A stretch of DNA of 64,000 bases from Rapana venosa (GCA_028751875.1 CM054144.1:25747475-25811474), one strand, 5' to 3'; numbered from the stretch's first letter, positions 1-11,232 are shown. Numbers and translations are program-made. The notes: generated by a model not told the origin, from the letters alone.

Positions 1-2259
1 AAACTAAGGTTTATCACTAGGTATATGTGTGTAAAATACTAAAAGCCCAGTGTGGTAGGCTTTTAGTAATGATTTTTATCACTTAGAATGTGAACTATTT
101 TTGTGAGGAATGATTTAGCATTTCTTAAACAGGCCCAATGACATTGGGATATCATTGGGGATCATTTGAATTGTTTTATATTAGGCTAATGTTTGCAGTT
201 TCATAGAATGGACTAGGTACCGGCAGCCTCACTTTAGCTTTGCATGGGGAAATCTGGTGAGGGTAAAATTGTGCATTTTTCACAGAGAATTGCCCACAAA
301 TATGAACACGAACAACAAAGTTGTTATGGAAATATTGATAAGATCAATATTGAGTTAAATATTGATAAGATCAATATTGAGTTGTTTTTGTTGTAATTGC
401 AATGAACACAGTAGTAATGATCGAACAAAGTGTCAAACGACTTAAAAAACCCTGCTGCAAAACTTAGCCTCCTTACAGAGACTGTGGGTTTGAATCCTTC
501 AGTTCTAGGCCTAGGCTTGTTACACAGCCCCCCTCCCCCCTGCAAATAAGGGCAGTAGATAGGTCAAAATCCTGTTCATCATTGGGTATAATCTTTTTAA
601 AAATGAAATATCAACACTTACTACTTTTTGAATACTTCAAAAATAGGCAAACTGAGATTTAATATCTCCGATCTATTTCAAGCAATAATATTTCTTTATT
701 ATGAGCAGAAAGTTTTTTTCCTTCTAAATTCAGTGTGTAGGAATCCTGACTATAGGCCTACACCCAATGACATAGCACAGGTCCTATGTATCACTACGCA
801 GAAAGACGCCCCCCTAGGCCTAGGCTAATCGTTTACTTTAGCCTATGGTTGAAAGTGGTGCGATCTCAGTGTGGTTGAAAGCAGTGCATCTCCGATCTCT
901 CCCAAAGTCCTCTCAGGAAGTTTCGCTCTGCCTACATATTGAAAGAAATTTTGTAAGTACTAAACATTTCTTAGGAAATTGAATAAGGTTCTTGATTGGA
1001 TCTATTTAAAACAACACACGAAATGTTCTCTGTATTTAATGACAGAATATGTGTAGGTAGTAGGGCAAATACTGTCATCACTGCTGAAAAGTGGCAAATT
1101 TTCGGTCTTTTCACTTCCTTATTACTCCACTTCTGTGTTACTGATTAAAAACACTGTATATCCGAAAAAAGTTCAATCTTTCTTCTTTTCATTGAGTGCA
1201 CTTTTATTTCTGTGGCTTGTTTATCGTCAATAGCAAAGCGTGTGAATGAGGTGTGGGTAAAAACAATGCCCAGCCGCCATTTTGGGCTCAAAAGTATTTC
1301 AAATCAGGAAAGTTTGTTAGAAGGGCGAGTGCAAGGACGAAGTGACACCCCAACTGATGTTGAACCATCTTGTCAAGGATCACGAATTTTTTCGATTTAC
1401 AGCATAAATTTCATAAATGTTTCAATATACATCATCCATATAACAGTTTATTTATACAAAGATCCATGGTTTGCATAAGACTTAGAAAAGGACTCTTACA
1501 TGTTGTCGATCTTCCAACATGTGGGACATGTGCAAACCACACAGGGAAGAAGAACACATGCCCGATTTTGTCAGATATTTCCACAAAATCACTTCACAAA
1601 TTTACGATGATGGCAAAATAAGATAGTTTGAAATTATGTGTGTGATTAGGCTCTAGGATTACATTACAAGTTCGAAGTATATTGTCCCAACATCAGGTTT
1701 TATCTCAAAGCCATGTTCAAGTCGTTTTTCTTTTTAAGAGACCAAGCAATAAAAAAACGTACTGGTATGAATTGGTCTGAACATATGTTAGCATGGTGAA
1801 TATTAAATAACTTGGATGATTTTAAAGAACTTTTGTTGAAATAATCCATGTTATACTTGCACTGGGCTCAGAAATCAAAACCCGAAGTGGGCCACCAAGG
1901 ACGTTTTTATACATGTGTACTGTTCGTGTGCCCTTTAGGCCTATGATCACAAAATTATCACCGGGAAGCAGGCTTTACCATACATTCATAGACAAACAGT
2001 GTTTAGTCACAAAGACATTTTTCCTGAAATAGATGTCATTTTGAAAATGAAATTAAGTGCAAATAATGGTATAGTCAAGACAAGTCAGACTGATCCCTGA
2101 TGAGAAAGGTTGTGGCTAGTACACAATTATGTATGTTGAATCAATAAGGCTGCATTTTTTAGTTAATTAATGGCAATAGAGTTTTAAGTTGAGGTGCAAA
2201 CATAATAATGATATCATGATAAATTATTCATGCTGTTTTACACAAAGGACTTTTGTCAT

Positions 2260-2260
<1 letters not shown>
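1..2260. other. AT-rich non-coding stretch, no gene recognised
   Basis: I see no convincing exon here. Open frames are short and lack coding-like composition. Visible items are a pair of tandem hairpins at 331-383, a B-box-like string GGTTTGAATCC near 486-496 that could be a SINE remnant, and four copies of the palindrome TAGGCCTA (506-513, 753-760, 815-822, 1936-1943). It could be intron or intergenic DNA. Confidence 0.5.
331..383. repeat. Two tandem 26-bp hairpin units
   Basis: The same 26-bp string occurs at 331-356 and 358-383. Each copy has a perfect inverted repeat, AATATTGAT then a 3-nt loop then ATCAATATT. No function is known to me. Confidence 0.85.
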
Positions 2261-2314
<54 letters not shown>

Positions 2315-2379
2315 TACACACACACACATAATAATATATATATATGTGTGTGTGTATAGATATGTAAATATATTATATA

Positions 2380-2435
<56 letters not shown>
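2261..2435. repeat. Compound microsatellite (CT)n-(CA)n-(TA)n
   Basis: An uninterrupted CT run spans 2261-2310, followed by a short CA/GT stretch and a TA run at about 2382-2433. It abuts the 5' truncation of the LINE that follows. The SLSLSL and IYIYIY open frames across it are repeat artefacts. Confidence 0.95.
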
Positions 2436-2436
<1 letters not shown>

Positions 2437-4763
2437 CACCGAGCCTCCCAAATTTACACCTGGTACAAATGGAACGATCTCAACATCTCGTCTCAAATCG
2501 ACTTTATACTTGCAAGATCTAGAACACTTACGCCATCAAAGACTCAAAAGCCATCCCCAATGCCAACCTTGACACTGACCACAGGCCTGTCATTCTAGCC
2601 TCCAGTACTCAGAAGAAGAAAATAACTGCTAGGAAGAACCAGCCTGAAAAGATCAACCTCCTCAAACTGGAAGAGAGAGAAGTGCAAGAACAGATCCATA
2701 GTGCTATCAAGGTGAAACTTGACTCCATTGATACAACACCTCTCAACATGGAGCAAGTCTGGGACACCTTCAAGCCAGCTCTCTTGAACACCTTAAGGGA
2801 AGTTTGCGGGACAAAGAAATGTGGAGGTAAAAACAGGAAAGCTACAGCTTGGTGGAACCAAGAGGTGAAGGAAGCCATCAAGAAAAAAAGCAGCTATATA
2901 AAGCTTGGGTCAAGACCAAGACAGAAGAGGACTATGTCAAGTACAGAATCGCAAGAAAACATAGTAATCGTGTTGTGAAAGCCTCCAAAGTAAAATCTTG
3001 GGCGACTTATGGAGAGAAGTTAAGTGAAATTTGCAATAACTCCCCAAGAGAATTTTTCAAAAGTGTGAAGACGATGAGAGTAAGAGATGAGCCATTCAAT
3101 CCAACAACAGTAGTGAGTGATGCAAATGGAGAGGCACTGCACAAAGAAGAGGAAATTCTGAAACAATGGGAAGACTATTTTAAAGATCTTTTAAACCCAT
3201 CTGGAGTACAAGCTTCCAGCTCTCAGTTCTCACCACACTGTAAAGACCAGTTAGAGCCCCAAATCCTTGAAGCTGAAACAAGAAAAGCAATTAAGACCAG
3301 CCCAAAGGGCAAAGCGGCAGGCGATGATGGCATGACAACTGAAGCCATCCTTGCATTCGGAGAAACGGGAGTTAAATGGCTCACCATCATCTTCCAGAAA
3401 GCATGGGGAGATAGGAAAGTACCAATGGACTGGCAATATGCAATAGTGGTGCCAATTTGGAAGAAGAAGGGCAGCAAGAGAGACTGCAGCACCTACAGAG
3501 GCATTTCACTTCTCAGCCATGTAGGGAAAATGTATGCAAAGATTCTGGAACAGCGCACAATAGCCAAAGCAGAACACCTACTGAACAATGCCCAGTTTGA
3601 CTTTTGGAAAGGAAGAGGGTGCACAGATGCCATTTTTGCACTCCGACAGCTGTGTGAAAGAACCATCGAATACAACCAAGACCTGCATACAGTATTCGTT
3701 GATCAAGAAAAAGCTTTCGACCGAGTCAACAGAGACAAGCTCTGGAAGATCCTGGAGCAGTACGACGTGAAGGGGCAGTTGCTTGATAACATCAGAACAA
3801 TCTATGCCAACAGTATGAGCGCAGTCCGAACAGCCAGTAGAACATCTGACTGGTTCCCGGTTACATCAGGGGTCAGGCAAGGCTGCGTACTCTCTCCCCT
3901 TCTCTTTGTGATCTACATGGACCAGATTACAAAGGAAGCCAACCCAGATCTTGAGGCCCTGAACGAACTATTATTTGCTGACAACCAGTCCTTGATGAAT
4001 CAGAACAAAGCAGCTCTTCAAGAACACACAGACCAACTCAACACAAGCTGCGAGAGGTATGACATGAAGATCAGTATCACCAAAACATAAGTTATGTCTG
4101 TCAGCAGAAATCCAGGAAAGCTGGACATCAACATCAACGGCACCCAGCTGAAACAGACCAAAGAATTTAAATACCTTGGCAGCCTCTTCACTGAAGATGG
4201 AAAATTGGACAGAGAGATAGAAACAAGATGCCAGAAAGCGAACGCAGTCAGTTACCAACTCGCCCCCCTTCTAAAACATTCCAGCATCCCAATGAGCACC
4301 AAGGTAAAACTCATCAACGCCATCTTCGTTCCAACACTCACATACCAGTGTCAGACATGGGCCCTAACAAAAGCCTTAGAGAGAAAATTGGTCACATGTG
4401 AAATGCGCTGCCTGAGAAAAGCTGTCAACAAGACCAGACGTGACAAGATCAAGAATGAGGTGATCAGAGACATAGTCGGACTAACACCAATTCTCCACCA
4501 TATGGAACAACAAAGGATCAGGTGATTTGGTCACCTCACTAGAATGCCGCCCAACCAACTAGCCCTACAGGTATACACCACCAAACACAATGGCTGGAAA
4601 GCCAGAGGTAGACCAAGGAGTCGATGGAGCGACTCTGTGGCTAACACCCTGCGAGCCCATGACCTGTCACTACATCAAGCCTCCCGCCTTGCTGCAGACA
4701 GACATCTGTGTCTCCCCGCGACGCCGAAGGGCACCAGCGGCAGATGAAAGAAGAAGATATATA
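2436..4763 (+). pseudogene. Dead 5'-truncated LINE: endonuclease C-terminus plus reverse transcriptase
   Basis: The element starts inside the endonuclease domain. QIDFIL is readable near 2500. After a frameshift at about 2510-2525 comes DTDHRPVILA, corresponding to the catalytic SDH box of exonuclease-endonuclease-phosphatase (EEP) LINE endonucleases. A linker leads to a second frameshift in the A8 run near 2881-2888. From 2849 to 4747 one frame holds the RT: CSTYRGISLL, motif A FVDQEKAFDRV, motif B SGVRQGCVLSPLLF, motif C FADN (3974-3985), then thumb and C-terminal sequence (KEFKYLGSLF, GRPRSRW). TAA at 4088-4090 and TGA at 4523-4525 interrupt that frame; each is one substitution from a sense codon (AAA, TGG). 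FADN replaces the catalytic FADD. The tail runs into an AT/GT microsatellite. The family is RTE-like or a related EEP-bearing clade; the exact clade is not decided. Confidence 0.9.
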
Positions 4764-4791
4764 TGTGTGTGTATATATATATATATATGTG

Positions 4792-4808
4792 TGTAAATTT
4801 GTAATTTT

Positions 4809-4852
<44 letters not shown>

Positions 4853-4869
4853 AAAATTACAAATTTACA
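4792..4869. repeat. 78-bp perfect palindrome with TA core
   Basis: The arms TGTAAATTTGTAATTTTCAA and TTGAAAATTACAAATTTACA are exact reverse complements and flank an alternating AT tract. Symmetry is perfect about 4830/4831 from 4792 to 4869. It lies about 45 bp after the LINE's terminal stop and could extrude as a cruciform. Confidence 0.95.
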
Positions 4870-5912
4870 ATTGAAACAAATCGGGATGCTTTTAAAAAAA
4901 TTGTGGTCTTTTGGTGGGGGGGGATCCACTACTACTGCAATTTGAGCTTTTAAGAACACAATGCCAGCAGTCATGGGGTGACATACTGAATCTTATTCCC
5001 AAGATTGTATATAAATCGACCATTTTCCAGGGACTAGATTAGTAAATATAAAGGCAGAAATTGGAACAGTTTTGAGGGAAAGAAAAAGACTGTGTAGATG
5101 GATCAGACAGGATTTTTTGTCCACTAATTTGGAAAAACCCATGTTGAAGTGAAACATAGGACCTTCTTTAGCAAAACAATCCATTGAACATTCCCATCTT
5201 CTAAATGCAGAAACCTTGTTGAAGACTTTGACGCCACCAAAAATGGTAACAAATAGCATGCGACATCAGTACATGATTTGGTGGTTTTTCTGCAAGCAGA
5301 GTATTGACCACTGTCTGTAAAGAAAAGCAGATAGATTTAGGAGTTTATGGTAATCTCAGTAGCCAACTTCTGTCAAAATTTAGCAAAATCATGGATAGGG
5401 ATTGTCAGAAAAACAAAAACACTCACCAGGAGAAAGAAAAGCAAGACATGAACATTTTTCTTGAATCTTCTGTTGATCTTTCTCAAACACTGTCATTCCC
5501 AAAAGTAACCACAAAAAAAAGATACAAAATCAGTTCAACAGAAACTGGTCTGAATCTTGCAGTATCTGAACAACAGGCTTCAGTACTGAGGAGGCAGCTT
5601 GAGGACATGCAGACTGACTTAAATGAAGAAAAAAAGACAGCTGCCCTATCTGACCTGTTGAAGGAAAAGCACAGAAAATACAGCAGATAGAAGAGCAGCT
5701 TCATCTCTCTCAACAGACAAATGTGTTAGAAGGTCAAAACGACCAACGTCAAGAAGACAATTTGATTTTTTTTTAAAAATCAGCTGCAGCAGTTCAGAAA
5801 AAACAAGAAATAAGGCAGTCAAATTTTTATAAGAGACTGAAACCAAAAAAAAAGATAGCTCAGAAAGCAGGACGAAGCTTTGCAAGCACACATTGCAGGC
5901 AACTGTGATGAT
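4870..5912 (+). pseudogene. Decayed coding-like region, coiled-coil-like, unrecognised
   Basis: Several stretches read like protein although no long frame survives. About 5040-5290 gives a charged, Leu-rich reading broken by stops. An open frame at 5304-5690 (128 codons) ends in a Gln/Glu/Lys/Leu-rich segment (QASVLRRQLEDMQTDLNEEK) typical of a coiled coil. After a frameshift near 5670 the reading continues as EEQLHLSQQTNVLEGQND. It breaks again at a T9 run near 5767, resumes as KQEIRQSNFYKRLKP, and closes at a stop near 5910. I see no splice sites that would repair it. It is either an old pseudogene copy of a coiled-coil protein or exon sequence with consensus errors; the parent gene is not recognised. 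Confidence 0.35.
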
Positions 5913-5959
5913 GATGGAGTCTCCCGTGGGATCGACGGATGAGTAGGCAGGCAGGCTTA

Positions 5960-6228
5960 TTTGTCAGAAAGTCCTTAGGATGAGACTATAAACCGAGGCC
6001 CCGTGTGCGAACGCATGCAGAACATCTTGCGCACATGTTAAATCTTAAATCCTGTTTCGCTGTTCAAAAGAGTAGGCCATTGTGTGCCGGTGGGAACAGA
6101 TGACAAATTTAAAAAACTGCATACACATGCAAAAAAAACAACAACAAAAAAGTCATCTGAGCGCTTTGATTTATTGCTTTACAAGATTCAGGCTATATAA
6201 ATTCCATACATTATTATTATTATTATTA
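5960..6228 (+). mobile_element. 5'-truncated tRNA-SINE (family 1) with ATT-repeat tail
   Basis: The conserved family-1 body is present: GAGACTATAAACCGAGGC, then GTGTGCGAACGC, GAACATCTTGCGCAC, GTAGGCCATTGTGTGC. The tRNA head is missing. After a short AAC-rich joint it ends with a different tail module (CAAGATTCAGGCTATATAAA) and (ATT)n. The same chimeric tail occurs at 14530-14655. A fuller relative is at 59606-59975. Confidence 0.8.
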
Positions 6229-6350
6229 GAATGTATCCTCATGTGGGAGAAGAGGCTGATTCTGGATGCACAGCACTTCCCACAGGTGTTGCAAGGGAAA
6301 AGTGTCCAGAAGTTGAGCCCTGCTTCCTTGCTTAGGGCTTACGCTTCTCC

Positions 6351-6902
6351 TTAACTCATTGGAGTCGAAGTGAAATGGATCCCGCCATTTTGTGGTGACG
6401 CATGATTTTGGCTATATTTGAAAAATTCAGCAGACTTACCCAACATAATAATGACATACACATTATATATCATTGAAAAGTTTATCGTCTTCTTTTGAGA
6501 TTGTTTCACAGTTTTTTAATAGATGACTGTATTTATTTTTTACAAATTTCCAAAATATGTCACTGAATGCTGAAAAATAAAAAGTTTTGAAAATTAGGGT
6601 TGGTATCTTAAATGGCTTGAACTATTCATCAACTAGTTCCCTTGAAGCAATGTGATGATTTTTCACCAAAGTAAAGTTCCCTGAAGCTGGCTGAATCCAT
6701 GTGATGTCACTTTTTGTACAACAGATTTTTTTTTTTTAAAGAATCATAACACTGGAGTGCCTGAAATCCCGAAGATATCACTTGTTGACATGTCAACAAA
6801 ATTGGCAAACAGATAAAAACTAGGCAAGCTAATGGTCAAGGAAAGCAACTGCGTTTAGAAAAATGATTGCCCTACAGGCCAGAGTACTTTCCCTTGAGTT
6901 AA
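6351..6902. mobile_element. piggyBac-like MITE, about 550 bp, with TTAA ends
   Basis: The left end reads TTAACTCATTGGAGTCG and the right end, reverse-complemented, reads TTAACTCAAGGGAAAGTAC. Both start with TTAACTCA and are oriented as terminal inverted repeats. TTAA target duplication is the piggyBac superfamily signature. The interior is AT-rich with no transposase frame, so this would be a non-autonomous copy. The inverted repeats are short and imperfect, so the call is tentative. Confidence 0.55.
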
Positions 6903-6959
6903 CCATCACTTTGTGTTTTTAAAAAAAATCATAAGTCTGCCGATTCTTAAGCTTCGGCA

Positions 6960-9900
6960 CGTCACAGTAAAGGAAAAGAGGGCACAACCTCAATGAGTAT
7001 GGCCAGCGTTCTCTTGTTTTCAAACGTCTTTATGCCACTGGAGCACAGCATCCTCCAGCAAGAATGATCAAGGGCATCAGTTTCCCAGGTAGCGATGTCT
7101 ATGTCACAGGCTTTAAGGTTTGGCTTCAAGGTGTCCTTGAAGCGCTTGTAGGGTCTTCCAAGTTTTCGGAGGCCTTCCTTCAGCTGGCCATACAATAGCA
7201 TCCTTGGGATCCTGCTGTCTGTCATTCGGACAATGTGTCCTGTCCAGCATAGCTGGTACTTGATCAGTAGGCTTTCGATGCTGGGCAGGCTGCTCTTCTC
7301 TAGGACCTGGAGGTTGGAGATCTCTGGTGAAACTGCTCAAGCTGTTGAATGTGACGGCAGTACGTCGTCCATGTTTCACCACAGTACAACAAGGTGGTCA
7401 GCACAACAGCTCTATAAGTTTGTTTTTTGTGCTGGCCGGCTTTTTTCCCTTTCCTGTTTTTGAGTCGCCGAGGCAGAACGGCCTTTGGGCGTTTCGCACG
7501 TAATTTTCTGCACAGGGGTCCCTTTTGCTGCAGAGGGAGCTGCCCATAAAAAACTTTCGACTGACCTGATCCCGTGTCACGATTTTAAACTCAGGGGGGG
7601 GAAGGCACTGGGTTTGGAAATACCCTGGTACATGACTCGTCTTGCTGGGTGATTTGAGTTAAAAGTGCCTGCAGGAGTTAGGGAAACCCGGGTAAAAATA
7701 AACCTGAGGGCCTCATTGGGGCGCAAGCGCGCAAAAAAACACAAAAAAACTCTCTCAACGTCCCTCAGACATCCTGGATCTAGCTGAGACCGCAAGTTGA
7801 AAATTTCCCACAGGCAAAACTAAATGAGTCCCCTGTCACATTTAAAGGGTTTCAATCCATGGCAGAAAGAGAAAGAGAACATGGGGGTGCCGGACCAGCT
7901 TGCTTCACCCCATTCCCAGGGGAAAGGCCGAATGTCAGTATTTTTCCTGTACTCCCGCCGCGCATGTGGGCGGGTGACGCAATCAGCTTTTTTTCCTCTT
8001 TGGGAACCCAAAATTTTTGGAGGTCCCCAAAGCCCCGGGGGTTCCCCGTGTCAAAGGGCCTTTGGTTAGGTCTACAAAGCCCATTGGACCCAGTTTCCAG
8101 GGCACTTTTCTTGAAAATGATACTGCAGACACCTTCACATTTCCCCTCCTGGCGGAAACCGCACGTCTTGGGGTACTGTTTTGGAGGCATGGTCAATCAG
8201 TCTGTTCATATAATGCGGGCAAAGATTTTGCCGGCGATGCAAAAAAAGAATTCCAGGGGTGGTGTCGCAGCATGTTTTGTCTCCCTTCATTTAAATGGGA
8301 CAATTTAAGCACCCTTGAAATCCTGGGGGACCTCCCCCTTTTTCCCAGTAATTGGAACAGGGCGGTCGTTGTCTGTCAGCACTTCAACCCCCCCACACTT
8401 GTAGAAGTCCGCCGGGTTTCATCCCTCCTGGGGCTTTTTTGCGTTTTTCACTTCAGGGCTTTCCAGGTCTCAGCCTTTGTGGGAGGGGTAGCTAGTGAGT
8501 CACTGACTGGTAGCTGTGGGAGGGCTGCAATTGCCTCATCAGATACAGATGAGTCCCTGTTGAGGAGGGTGTTGAAGTGCTGCCCAGCGTGTAAGGATGT
8601 CTTTCTTGTCAGTCAGAAGGGTGGTCTGGTCCAAGGTTCGGACAGGGGTTGATCCTGTGGCTCTTGGCCCATATACAGCTCGGAGACCATCATGGAAGGT
8701 CTTCATGTCATGAGCGTCAGCAGCTGACTGAAGCTCTTCGGACTTTCTTTCCCACCAGTTGTTCTTCATATCACGCATCCTCTTCTGTACAAGTTGCTTG
8801 GTTTGCAAGTACTGGTTCTTCTTCCCCTGGCAGTCTTTATCAGAAATGTGATCCTGATGCCGTTTGTGCAGTGTGTTCAGGAGCTTGGAGATCTTAGTCA
8901 TTCTCGTCAAACCAGTCTTTGTGGCTCCTCTGTACAAAACCGAGTGTGTCAGCTGCTGCTGTGTATACAGCGTCTCTAAAGGTGCCCCATATCTCTTCTA
9001 CATCAGTCGGAGAGCTGCTTGGATTTGCTGCTGTAGTGTGTCCTTGGTGATAGGGAGGCGGTGGATGTTTAGCTTCCTGGGGGCTTTCTGCCTGGCTGGT
9101 TGGAGCTTGCGTGCAAGTCTGATGTTCATCTTGCTGCGTACCAGGCGATGGTCCGACCAACAGACTGCTCCTCTCATGCAGCGTGTAATGGCAACATCAC
9201 CTCTGTCCCTCTGCCCGACGATTACATAGTCCAGCATGTGCCACTGCTTCGAGCGGGGATGCATCCATGTGTTCTTGTACTTGTCTGCTTGTTGAAAGAG
9301 GGTGTTAGTGAAGGTCAGTTCATGCTGCACGCAGAGCGAGAGCAAAAGCAGTCCGTTGGAGTTGTACTTGCCAGTGCCATGCCGTCCTAGGACTTTGGGA
9401 CAGGAGGAGAAGTCCACGCCGATGCGGACATTGAAATCCCCGAGGTTAATCAGGCCTGTCCTTTCTGTTTACCGCTGAGATCGTGCGGCTAAGCTCCTCA
9501 TAGAAAGCTTCTTTGATGTCATCAGGGTTGGTCATTGTTGGGGCATAGCACCTGATGATTGTGGAAAAGTGATCCTTGGACAGCTTCAGACGTAGGGTCA
9601 TCAGCCTATCATTTATCCCACGTGGAAGGCTGTCAAGCTGTTGTGCAAGTTTGGTTTTTATTGCAAAGTCCACACCTGAGGTTCTTGGGGTGTCATCTGG
9701 CTTCCCTGTGCAGTAGAAGGTGTAACGCCCTCTAACTTCCTCCAGATGGGTTTCACCAGCAAACCTTGTTTCGCTCAGAGCCACAATGTCCACCTGGTAG
9801 TGATTAAGCGTTCTAGCAATGAGCGCTGTACGCCTCTCTGGTCTGTCGTCTCTGTCCAAAAGGGTGCAAACATTCCAGGCACCCAGAGTCAGGGCATGAC
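6960..9900 (-). pseudogene. Minus-strand RTE-like LINE, endonuclease recognisable, RT scrambled
   Basis: Reading from right to left, the EEP endonuclease starts near 9900 (AWNVCTLLDRDDRPERR). It carries the catalytic Glu in ALSETRF, then GDFNVRIG after a 1-nt frameshift near 9440-9450, then HPRSKQWHMLDYVIVGQRD and CWSDHRLV near 9160. The linker to RT is at 8539-8937. Between about 7440 and 8530 the RT is barely legible: a fragment NGVKQAGPAPPCSLS near 7860-7930 corresponds to family motif B (NGVKQGC.LAPTLFS), with many substitutions to homopolymer runs. The 3' end is clean again at 6962-7225 (RIPRMLLYGQLKEG, GRPYKRFKDTLK, a WE...W ending). It resembles elements often annotated as craniofacial development protein 2-like, which is a LINE endonuclease match. 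It is not functional. Confidence 0.85.
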
Positions 9901-10551
9901 TCCTGGTTCTTTTTTTCTGTTGTTTTCGACCGCTAGTGTTGGATGTCCAAGTAGGTGCAGTTTCCTACTAGGTACTAAGAGAGGCAGGCTTTGTTTAGGG
10001 ATCCTTTTATCTCCCCTTCCCCATGTGGGGAGAGCAGTGCTGTCCCTAAAAAGGGCTGCTCTGACACTGTAGGAGGATATGGGTGCCGCATCTGCCCCAG
10101 TCTACGGCGGACGACCATCACCCCACAGCCGCCTGCGTGCAGAGTCATGACTAGGAACTGCCAGCAGCATCCTCTGCCTGTACCCGTTACCACTTCTCCA
10201 TCACCGCAGGGCTTGGGAAAGCTGGGTGTTGATGGGCTAGCCTCATTGTTCCAGCATTAGCCTGGTTGCCTGACCAGCACAGGTGACTTTTTTTAAGTGA
10301 AGAGGAGTTGTGCAGTCCCTTCTCCACTCTCTCGCCTACCAGGTGCAGGTACTGCCACATGTAGAACGGCCTCGGTAAGTGCAGGTTTTTTCTTCAGAGT
10401 TCCAACTCCTAGGAGAACTTCCAGCCAAGGATAAGAGCTCCCCCTGCCCTATGGTGATCCTCTTCCACCTTCACAGCCTTTGGGAAAGGTTTCCTTCTCT
10501 GCCTGATCCACCGTTGGGACTTCACATGTGGCAGAGCGAGAGCAACTGTAA
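9901..10551. other. Probable LINE 5' UTR and unassigned sequence
   Basis: This stretch lies upstream, on the minus strand, of the LINE endonuclease start. GC is slightly raised and open frames are short on both strands. It may be the 5' UTR of that element. I see no independent gene. Confidence 0.3.
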
Positions 10552-10830
10552 GAAAAGAAATTAAGCAGCTGCAACGCAGTCAAACTTACTCAGACCCAGG
10601 TATTCAACCAAAAAATAAAACAGAAGCAGCTGGTACAAGACAAATATGACGTTACAGAAGCTCAGTTTTGGAAGCAAATAGCTGACTTGATGGTACACCC
10701 TGCCCCTCTGGTCATGAAGACTCGGAAGGAAAATTCAATGGAAATTACTGATGTCAAGAAGACCACAATTGCCCTCAATGCTGCCCAGATTTCCGCTGAA
10801 AATTGCCCTAAAGCATTCAAATAGTAGCAC
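10552..10830 (+). pseudogene. Coding-like fragment, first of two related copies
   Basis: One frame is open from 10552 to a TAG at 10828-10830 (92 codons). It includes KQKQLVQDKYDVTEAQFW and KQIADLMVHPAPLVMKTRKE. The second part recurs at 11106-11232 with mostly silent or conservative differences (APLVMKT versus ASVVMKT, MEITDVKKT versus MEFTEDVKKT), which suggests descent from a real protein-coding sequence. No start codon or splice sites are obvious. The protein is not recognised. It may be an exon fragment or a decayed gene copy cut off by the TTAA element that follows. Confidence 0.35.
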
Positions 10831-10849
10831 AGCATCTCTTTGAAGTTAA

Positions 10850-10982
10850 TTAACCCTTTCAGTACCACAAGCCGGTTTTCGGGCTCAGCTTCCTGCTACC
10901 CTTCAGTCCTGTAAGGAGGGAAACCAGCGCAATCGAATTTTCCTTCAATTCCTGGGTTTTTACAAATAAATTTTTAAAAATT
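10850..10982 (+). mobile_element. Single TTAA-type transposon end fragment
   Basis: The sequence begins TTAACCCTTTCAGTACC within a TTAATTAA, resembling piggyBac-like MITE termini. I find no matching inverted end before the SINE at 10983, so this is at best a truncated element. Confidence 0.3.
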
Positions 10983-11102
10983 CTTTTATATCAAGGATAA
11001 TGGAATAAGCACTGTGTGCTTTTTTACATCCAGTTCCTCTGTGTATGCGGTTTTGTAAATTCTGTCAACTGTTCCCACTGGTACACAATGGCCTACTCTT
11101 AC
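10983..11102 (-). mobile_element. SINE family 1, 3' part, minus strand
   Basis: The reverse complement reads through GTAGGCCATTGTGTACC, GGGAACAGTTGACAGAATTT, the GGATGTAAAAAAGCAC box and GCTTATTCCATTATCC, matching the 3' half of the copies at 17271 and 59606. It lies directly between the two related coding-like fragments. Confidence 0.75.
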
Positions 11103-11105
11103 AAA

Positions 11106-11232
11106 AAGGAAGCAAATAGCTGATTTGATGGTACACCCTGCCTCTGTGGTCATGAAGACTCGGAAAGAAAATTCAATGGAATTTACTGAGGATGTCAAGA
11201 AGACCATATTTGCCCTCATTGCTGGTTTCTGA
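11106..11232 (+). pseudogene. Second copy of the coding-like fragment
   Basis: It matches 10672-10780 closely (KQIADLMVHPASVVMKTRKE) and continues as DVKKTIFALIAGF to a TGA. It is shorter than the first copy. The two are separated by a transposon end and a SINE, so a local duplication followed or accompanied by insertions is likely. Confidence 0.4.

Noticed and set aside
8017..8652. 211-codon plus-strand frame
   Set aside because: It is antisense to the scrambled RT of the minus-strand LINE in a stretch with probable sequence errors.
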